The notes under the pieces are model-generated. The model saw only the letters and a list, made by a program, of their open reading frames with translations. It made no database searches and was not told the origin of the DNA. Made by a program: the position numbers and the translations under genes. Shown piece by piece: positions 8,354-16,700 of a DNA stretch of 41,953 nt. The stretch's first letter is position 1. Each line of letters starts with the position of its first letter. Source of the stretch: Clostridia bacterium (GTDB lineage: Bacteria > Bacillota > Clostridia > Oscillospirales > Acutalibacteraceae); assembly GCA_900755995.1 (NCBI GenBank), contig CAAEIM010000191.1, forward strand, positions 1 to 41,953, read 5' to 3'.

Positions 8354-8797
8354 ATGAAAGGAAATGCAAAAAGCTATAGGATTTATATACGAGTGTCGGA
8401 ATCGGAAAAGGCTGATATTGCATATCAGGCTACGCTTAACGATATGTCAATATCAGAATATGTATTAAAGTGCGTGAGAAGAAAACGAATTGTAGTTTGT
8501 GAAAATTTTCCGGAATTAATTTTTCAGCTTTCGCACCTCGGCAACAATCTTAATCAAATTGCGGCTGTAGCAAATACAAACAAGTACATTACCGAAAGAC
8601 AACTTTCCGAGGTTAAAAACATTTTATCCGAATGCTATCAAAAAATGTCTGAGTTCGTATCTTTCATTTGTGAACCAAAAGACAAAAACGAAAATAAGAC
8701 AAATCAATTAAGCGATGAAGTTGTAGAGGAAATTAATAATGCTCTGGCAATCATTAACAGCAGGATAAATTCGTATTCTGCAAAGAAGGAAGTTTAA
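8354..8797 (+). CDS. mobC: MobC-like relaxosome accessory protein
   Basis: This 147-aa protein has an N-terminal ribbon-helix-helix-like segment (YRIYIRVSESEKADI, then MSISEYVLKCV) and a middle LSHLGNNLNQIAAVANTNK motif characteristic of the MobC/MbeC family, which binds oriT and helps the relaxase melt DNA. GGAGGTG precedes the ATG. Its stop overlaps the relaxase start by one base (TAATG), so the two are translationally coupled. It probably acts on the inverted repeats just upstream. Confidence 0.88.
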   Translation: MKGNAKSYRIYIRVSESEKADIAYQATLNDMSISEYVLKCVRRKRIVVCENFPELIFQLSHLGNNLNQIAAVANTNKYITERQLSEVKNILSECYQKMSEFVSFICEPKDKNENKTNQLSDEVVEEINNALAIINSRINSYSAKKEV

Positions 8798-10581
8798 TGG
8801 CAGTAATTAAAACTATCAGCAAGGATAAACACGATGTTTCAAACAGAATGTATTCCAATTCTCACGTATTTAATGCACTTAACTACATTACACGAAAAGA
8901 TAAGACAACAAAAGATTTGACTTATTGCAATTTGTCAAACTCAAGCTTTACGAATTGGGAAACGACAAAGTTTTTTGAACAGACAAGAGAAATGTATGAT
9001 AAGAATAACAAAATTATTTCTCATCACTTAGTCCAATCTTTTTCAAACAACGATAATGTGTCCCCTGAGCAAGCAAATAAAATCGGTAGAGAGCTTGTTC
9101 AAAAATGTTTTCCGGATATGCAGGTTGTAATGGCAACTCACACCGACGGCAAGTGCGTTCATAATCATTTTATTATCAACTCTGTTTCTCCTGTTGACGG
9201 TCACAAATTTTTGGACAATATTAAAACAATTAAAATGATTAGACGAGCGTCTGATGAGCTGTGCTATAAATACGATTTAAATGTAATTGAAAATCCGAAA
9301 AAGAATTCCGACAGACTTGACGATGCAACATTTCGTAAAGCAGTGCAAGGCAAGAGTTGGAAATTCAATCTTGTAAATGACATTGACAAGGCTCTTGAAA
9401 TATGCAAGACAAAAGAACAGTTTATAAATTTTTTCAAAAACAATGATTATGAAATAAAGTACGGCAATGCTCATATCGTTTTTCAAAAAAACGGTGAAGC
9501 GAAGTCTATAAGGGCAGATACCTTAGCAAAACAATTCGGCAATAAATATACTAAAGCAAATATTGATTCAGCTTTAGGAATTGAAAATATTAATTTTAAG
9601 AAAAAAAGTTACAACGAAGAAAATCCTCAAAAGATTATTGAAAATATGGAGCAGGAAGCTCAAAAAATATGGGAGCGTTACGAAAAGCGTTACGCCGACA
9701 AAATCAAAATTTCAGGTATAAAGTTTTTTGAGAGTATGCTGTTTTTCAAAAATCCATTTATATTTACAATCAATCTGCTTAAAAATATTTTTTCAAATTC
9801 TAAAAAATCAGTTCATAAAAATGTAATCAAGCAAAGTTTGAAATACAAAGTCAGAGAAACAACTGATTATAAAAGAATGCGTAAAAGGATTTCAAATGTT
9901 CCGTACAAGGAGCTTACTCAGACGATAGGCAACACAGCTCAGATAAAGCTATACAGCTTTCAGCTTGCAAAACTTTTCAACGAAGGAATTCTCTGTTATG
10001 CAAATATTGATATGGTAAGCGGTACAGCAATGGTTACGGTTAAAGAACATAATCTGAAACGTATTGCTGATGTTCTCGAACTTGAAAATGCAGATTCTCT
10101 GATTACTCAAGCCGATACCATCAGAAACAGAAAAACATATTCTACATTGAAAAGGTCAGGGAAAAAATTAGAATATCTTATCGTTAATCAAAAGCAAATT
10201 GACAGGCTAAATTACAGATGTGTTCGTTTTGCAAAATTCCAAAAAGGCGAAGATAAATTTAACATAGTTTTTTCAGAAGATGATAAGAACAGAATATTGA
10301 ATTTACTATATCCGAATAAATCAACAGAACCTAACGCCCCTACGTTTGTTCAGATAAATGCACAAATTAACAGACGGTTAAAAAGGCAGTCTGAAGAAAC
10401 AGGAGAGAAGCTCTGTTATAAAATTATTGACAGTAAGCAATATGAATTGCTTAAAAATACAAATATTGATTATGCTGTTTTCAAAAAGAAAAACGGAAGC
10501 TATAATATCGTTTTTCTTGAAAGCAGCAGTAACAATATAAACAAATTACTTTATCCGGGAAAGAAGGTATCACTGCAATAA
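8797..10581 (+). CDS. MOBP-type relaxase with three C-terminal modules
   Basis: A 594-aa relaxase/mobilisation nuclease (PF03432 type) that should nick oriT and pilot the strand. Near residue 30, NALNYITRK holds a candidate catalytic tyrosine. HH at about 74-75 and H115-x6-H122-N-H124 (ATHTDGKCVHNHF) form the metal site. Residues 290-370 are basic and helical. From about 385 onward there are three tandem copies of a module of about 50 residues (around 395-440, 465-520 and 545-590) of the pattern Y-x-[IV]-x-x-x-Q-x-x-x-L...F...-x-I-V-F-x-x-x-x-x-x-x-I-x-x-L. The same module ends five other proteins of the element. The coupling-protein gene is in the same array. Confidence 0.92.
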   Translation: MAVIKTISKDKHDVSNRMYSNSHVFNALNYITRKDKTTKDLTYCNLSNSSFTNWETTKFFEQTREMYDKNNKIISHHLVQSFSNNDNVSPEQANKIGRELVQKCFPDMQVVMATHTDGKCVHNHFIINSVSPVDGHKFLDNIKTIKMIRRASDELCYKYDLNVIENPKKNSDRLDDATFRKAVQGKSWKFNLVNDIDKALEICKTKEQFINFFKNNDYEIKYGNAHIVFQKNGEAKSIRADTLAKQFGNKYTKANIDSALGIENINFKKKSYNEENPQKIIENMEQEAQKIWERYEKRYADKIKISGIKFFESMLFFKNPFIFTINLLKNIFSNSKKSVHKNVIKQSLKYKVRETTDYKRMRKRISNVPYKELTQTIGNTAQIKLYSFQLAKLFNEGILCYANIDMVSGTAMVTVKEHNLKRIADVLELENADSLITQADTIRNRKTYSTLKRSGKKLEYLIVNQKQIDRLNYRCVRFAKFQKGEDKFNIVFSEDDKNRILNLLYPNKSTEPNAPTFVQINAQINRRLKRQSEETGEKLCYKIIDSKQYELLKNTNIDYAVFKKKNGSYNIVFLESSSNNINKLLYPGKKVSLQ

Positions 10582-10635
10582 TAGCTTTGCAGGCTGAAAA
10601 ACAAAATTGACATTATAATAAAAGGAGGACTCATT

Positions 10636-10698
10636 ATGCTACCAAACTTAAATTATAAGTGCGATGGACTTTATTACTTTAATAATATTTGTCCATAG
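10636..10698 (+). CDS. Candidate 20-aa leader peptide
   Basis: A short frame, MLPNLNYKCDGLYYFNNICP, with a near-ideal AAAGGAGG (10621-10628) seven bases before its ATG. It is rich in Tyr, Asn and Cys. Its coding DNA contains the 5' halves of two mutually exclusive stems that reach toward the ribosome site of the giant downstream gene, as in attenuation leaders. No homologue is recognised and translation is inferred from the ribosome site alone. Confidence 0.5.
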   Translation: MLPNLNYKCDGLYYFNNICP

Positions 10699-10741
10699 TA
10701 GGCTTGACTTTTACGCTTTAAAGTAATAAAATGATAGGAGG
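10664..10741 (+). promoter_or_regulatory. Alternative stem-loops before the giant gene (attenuator-like)
   Basis: Stem A pairs ATGGAC (10664-10669) with GTCCAT (10691-10696). Stem B pairs TTTATTACTTTAA (10670-10682) with TTAAAGTAATAAA (10718-10730). The 5' arm of B lies in the loop of A, so A and B compete unless a pseudoknot forms. Stem B ends only a few bases before GATAGGAGG (10733-10741), the ribosome site of the 2643-aa gene. Ribosome position on the leader peptide could select the fold. Confidence 0.5.
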
Positions 10742-10747
10742 ATATTA

Positions 10748-13700
10748 ATGTCAATCGAGTATGATGATAAAGTCAAAAACTATTATCGTATGTTTGAAAA
10801 TGAAACAAGACTTATTACAGCTACTCCGGAAGATTGGATAAGGTTTTTACATACTTCCTGCAACAATTATAAGTTGGATTTCAGAGAGCTTGTACTTGTC
10901 AATACTTCATATCCAAATGCGACAGCATTACTGCAGCTAAAGGATTGGAATAAAAAATTCGGACGAAAAGTAAAAAAATCCGAAATCGGCATTCCGTCTT
11001 TAGAGTTTGGCAAAGGAAAAAGATTAAAGCTGAAATACTATTTTGATATTTCACAAACAACAGAAACAGAAAACTCAAAATCTGTGCCAATGTGGGAATA
11101 TGATAAAAAATATGAGAACAGTATCATTTCGGCTTTAAACTCAGAATTCGAGTTAAACAGCCAAAACTATGAAACAGCGGTTGCGGGAGCAATCAATAAA
11201 TCCACTACAGCCAATCTTGATAAGTACTATAAGCATTTGCAAAATGAGTATAGCAAAACTTCTCTTGAAAAATTCGGAGCAACAGCAAAGAAAATCTATT
11301 GCGAGATGATTGCAAAAAGTGCAATGGCAGTAATTTGCTCACGCTGCGGATTTGATATAACAAAATTATTTGAAGCTGAGGATTTTCAGGATGTAATATA
11401 TTTTGACAGCACAAGAACTACGGTAGCTCTTGGTCAGGCAACATTGGATACCGCAAAATCCGTTTTGCGTGTTATATCATATACTATTTTCAAAGAAAAA
11501 GAAAAGGAGAATAATTATGGACGAGAAAAGAAAAACAGTCAACGGAATAGACTATATTCTGGGCGAGGACGAGATTTGGTATCCGGATCTGAAGCTTCCG
11601 GAGTTGGAGCTGAACTCTTGGGGAATAGAGAGGGAAAGGTATCTCAAGGAGAACGACCCGGTAGAGTACGAGATGATGATGATAACAGGCGAGATGTTAC
11701 CGCACCTAGACAGAATTCAGACTCAGGCTCAGGAAATGATGGATACTCTTATCGAGCAGAAGAAAAAGGAACAGGGCGTGAACGAGGAACTCAAGGAGAA
11801 AGACTGGCTCAAATTCGTTCAGATGGCAACCAACATTCAGGAGGAAGCTCGTCAGACAGTATTCAGGGAGTTAATATACGTTTAACCAAAAATGGAATAA
11901 CGGATAATCAAAAAGCAGAGGAAACTTATAACTCCTCTGCTTTTTCTGTTACTCAGGAAGATATAAATTCTGTGCTGAGTGAGGGCAGTTTGTTTAGTAA
12001 CGGTAAGTACAGAATTTATGAGCAGTTTAGAAAGAATGAGTCGCTTGACAACAATGCAAAGTTTTTATCCAAGGAATATGGCATTGGCGGAACGTCCGCA
12101 ACACGGACTGTATCATATCTGAGTATGTTTTCTAATTCTAAAGGGATTGAATTAACTAACCTTAAGAATGAAAAATCATATATTATAAACTGGAAAAAAG
12201 CTGCTGTCATAATATCTGACCTTATAAAAGCTGACAGATATTTAAATGCAGCTGAAAAAAAAGGATATATCGAATATAAAGCAAAAAAAGCCGGCAATAG
12301 CAGCGTTGATGATAAAAAATTAAAGATAAGCAATGAGAACCGACAGGCGTATTACAAAGTCGGTGACAAATGCTATATCGGAGCTGATAAATACAAAATC
12401 ACGGGTATTACGGAAAATAAAGTATCCCTTTACGATGACCGTTTTCCTCTTTTGAGCAAAGATATGATGCGTGGTGAGTTTGAAAGGAAAATATCAGAAA
12501 ACACTTTAAACGACCATTTGTTCGGCATAGAACCAAATACAATTATTGACAAAGATATATTTTTTTACAATCCTGATAGCGAACAAATTACATATATGTA
12601 TTACAACCCGGACGCAGACTCAGGTGGTCAGCTTGTTATTACGGACATATCCTACGAACAAATTATTGAGGCATCAAAAAGGTACTCCGATAACACAGCT
12701 GAGTTTTTTGACTATATTGTTTCAGTAGGAAGACAAACTGCCGTAGATGTTGACAGCGAATTTTTTCGAGATTCACTCGACAAATACAACAGTAATAATC
12801 ACTTTGCAGAGGGGCTTACTGATGATGTAAAAAATCAGCTTACAAATATTGCGTTATCAAGCGATACCAACTTTAACCAAAAAGAATATTATGACTCTTA
12901 TTCAGAGATACAATCAGAAAATCCTTATGCAATAGTACTGTTCCGTATTGGTGACTTTTACGAGGTTTTAGGTGAGAAAGCTCAAGAAACAGCTGAGGCA
13001 CTGAATTTAACGCTTATGTCACGAACAATTAACGGAGAAAAGATACCAATGGTCGGATTTCCGTCCTCTTATCTTGAAGATAACGAACAATTTCTTGTTG
13101 AAAACGGTCATAAAATAGTAACCGTTGAGCCGGAAGATATAGCAGAAAGAACGAGGTTGCGTAACCAAGCACGAAAAGTTGCAAAGCGAAACAACTTACC
13201 TTTTTCTGATAAGTTTAGTAAAGGTGCCGATGATAAAATAGAGCCGTTTGTTTATGACGGAAGTATGACTCCTGAAGATTTTGAAAAAATGCAGCAAGCT
13301 GCTAACATTCAAGCAGAAATTGTCCATCCGACAATTACCTGCGAATGGAGCGAACATCCTGCTTTTGAGGACGGTAAAACCTACTCTGTCGCTGATTTTG
13401 ACCGCATAATGAAATTCTCCGATAACGAATGGGTTAAATTAAGGCAAAAAGAAATTGATATATATGGCAACGATGTGGAGGCAATGTATCAGGCTTATGA
13501 AAGCGGCGAAATTGACGGAGTACATCAAGGCTATGCTAAAGTTAAATTTACATTGAATATGCCCGATGGCACTAAATATACCGAAAGACAGGATATAGGT
13601 GACGGTGACGGCGGTGTTATTGATTTTCTCAGTCAAAATCCTGAATACAAGGATATTATTCCTTTACTGGAACAAGCCATAAACGATGAGCCTTCTCTGC

Positions 13701-16700
13701 TTACGCCTATCTACGGTAAAGAGTTTGCCACTGAGGTTTTAAAATCTGACAATTTGTCCGGTTCAAGACCAACAGAAAAAGAAAATATTTTTCTTTCTTC
13801 TGAGGGTAATAATTATGTTATCACCGATGATACCTTTGCCGATGGCACAAGGACTGAACGTTATGCAAATAATATCAATGCAATAAAAACACTCAAGCAG
13901 TTGCAGCAGAAAAAAAGAAATGCAACACCGAATGAACAGGAAATACTTGCTAAATATGTAGGCTGGGGTGGTCTTGACAGCTACTTTAATGACGAAAACA
14001 ACAGAGAATTGAAAGCTCTGCTTTCTGGTGAAGAATACAGAGCAGCTCAGGCAAGCACACTCACCTCTTTTTATACTCCGCCTGCAGTAATCAGAGCAAT
14101 TTATAAAATACTTAACAACTTAGGCTTTAAAGAAGGCAATATTCTTGAGCCATCCTGCGGCGTAGGCAATTTTATGGGTTTAATACCTCAGGATATGTCA
14201 GACAGTAAATTTTACGGAGTAGAGCTTGATGAAATATCAGGAAATATAGCTTCAAAGCTTTATCCGAAAGCAAATATTGCCATACAAGGCTATGAAACCA
14301 CAAACTTACCCGATAATTTTTTTGATGTTGCTGTAGGTAATGTTCCTTTCGCTCAAATTAAAGTGCTTGACAAAAAGTACGATAAGCAAAATTTTCTTAT
14401 TCACGATTACTTCTTCGCCAAAACGCTTGATAAAGTCAGACCCGGCGGCATAGTTGCTTTTGTGACATCAAAGGGAACTATGGATAAAAAATCAAGCAAG
14501 GTGCGAAAGTACATAGCTCAGAGGGCTGAACTGCTTGGAGCAATAAGGCTGCCTAACAACACCTTTTCAAGAACAGCAGGAACAGAGGTAACCTCTGATA
14601 TTCTGATACTGAAAAAGCGTGAAAGAATGGTTGATATTGAGCCTGAATGGGTTCATCTTGACAAGGATGATAGCGGCATTGTAATGAACAGTTATTTTAC
14701 TCAACACCCGGAAATGGTGCTCGGTGAAATGAAAGAGGTTTCGGGTCCGCACGGCTTAAAACCTGAATGCATTGCTTATGACGATGCAAATCTTGAGGAC
14801 TTGCTGAATGAAGCTATAGCTAATATCAACGGCGAATACAAAGCGCAGGAAATTGAAACAGAGCTTGACGGTGCAACGGATAATGAACAATTAACCATTT
14901 CTGCAATACCCGGTGTGCGTAACTTCTCATATACTGTTGTTGACGGAGATATTTATTATCGTAACAACAGCATAATGACTAAATCAAACTTCAACAAAAC
15001 TGCAGAAGTAAGAGTTAAGGGGTTAATACAAGTCAGAGATGCAGTAAGAGAAGTTTTAAAAAATCAGCTCGAGGATATGCCGGATGATGTTATAAAAAAT
15101 TCTCAGCATAAGCTCAATCGTATATATGACAATTTTATTGAAAAGTACGGTTATATTAATTCAAAGGCTAATATCAACGCATTTAAAGAGGACAGTGCAA
15201 TTCAGCTTATCGCTTCTCTTGAAAAATTCGATAGTGAAAAGAATTACCAAGGCAAGGCTGATATATTTTCCAAGCGTACTATTAAACCTCACAAGGCTGT
15301 AAGTAGTGTAGATACGGCGGCTGATGCGCTTGCAGTGTCTATTGCTGAAAAAGCAAAAGTTGATTTAGAGTATATGAGCAAAATATACAATAAACCTGCT
15401 GCTGAAATAATAAGTGAGCTTGAAGGGGCAATCTTCAATGTTCCCGGCACTGATAAATATCAGACGGCAGACGAATATTTATCAGGGAATGTAAGAGAAA
15501 AGCTCAGAGAAGCGTTATCCTACAGCTATGACAATCCGGATAAATACGACAGCAATATTACTGCATTGAAAAAGGTTCAGCCTGCAGACCTGACTGCAGC
15601 TGAAATTGATGTTCGTCTTGGAGCTACTTGGCTGCCGACCGATGTGGTCAGAGATTTTATTTTTGATACACTTTCAACTCCGTATTATCAGAGAGATTCA
15701 ATTAATGTTTCATATTCAAAATACAACTCAGAATGGAGAATCAGCAGTAAAAGTCTTGATAAATCTGTAAATGCAGTAAAGACTTACGGTACAGATAGAA
15801 TAAACGCATATAAAATTATTGAAGATACTCTGAATTTGCGAGATGTAAAAATTTTCGACACAATTTATGAGAACGATAGGGAAAAGCGTATTCTAAACAA
15901 AAAAGAAACGGCAATAGCTCAGAGCAAGCAGGAAATGATTAAAAATCGCTTTGCAGGTTGGGTATTTGCTGACAAGGGTCGAAGGAACAGACTCTGCCGG
16001 ATTTATAACGAAAAATTCAATTCAATTCGACCCCGAGAGTATGACGGCACTTTTCTTGTTCTGGAGGGTATGAGCAGTGAAATAAAGCTGAGAGAACATC
16101 AGCTTAATGCAGTTGCACACGCAGTTTACGGCGGTAATACGCTTCTTGCTCACACTGTTGGTGCAGGCAAGACATTTGAAATGGTTGCAATAGCTATGGA
16201 AAGCAAACGTTTAGGATTGTGTAATAAATCCCTTTTCGTAGTGCCAAATCACATAACTGAACAGTTCGGAATAGAATTTTTACAGCTTTATCCAGCTGCA
16301 AACATTTTGGTTGCTACGAAAAAAGATTTTGAAAAACAAAACCGTAAACGGTTTTGCAGCCGAATAGCGACAGGAGATTACGATGCCGTCATTATCGGTC
16401 ATTCGCAATTTGAGAAAATACCTATGAGCATCGAACGGCAGCGACAAATCATTGAAATGCAAATTGATGAGATAATTAACAGCATAGCTGACGCAAAGAA
16501 CAATAATGCCGAAAACTTTACGATTAAGCAGCTTGCAAAAACTCAAAAAACTCTTGAAAACCGTTTAGAAAAGCTCAATGACCAATCAAGAAAGGATGAT
16601 GTAGTCACCTTTGAGGAGCTTGGAGTTGACAGGCTCTTTGTTGATGAAGCGCACTATTATAAGAATCTGTTCTTATATACAAAAATGAGGAATGTTGCAG

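Noticed and set aside
8142..8357. 71-codon plus-strand open frame, and a minus-strand frame, across the oriT candidate
   Set aside because: No ribosome site or family similarity; the region is explained by nested inverted repeats.
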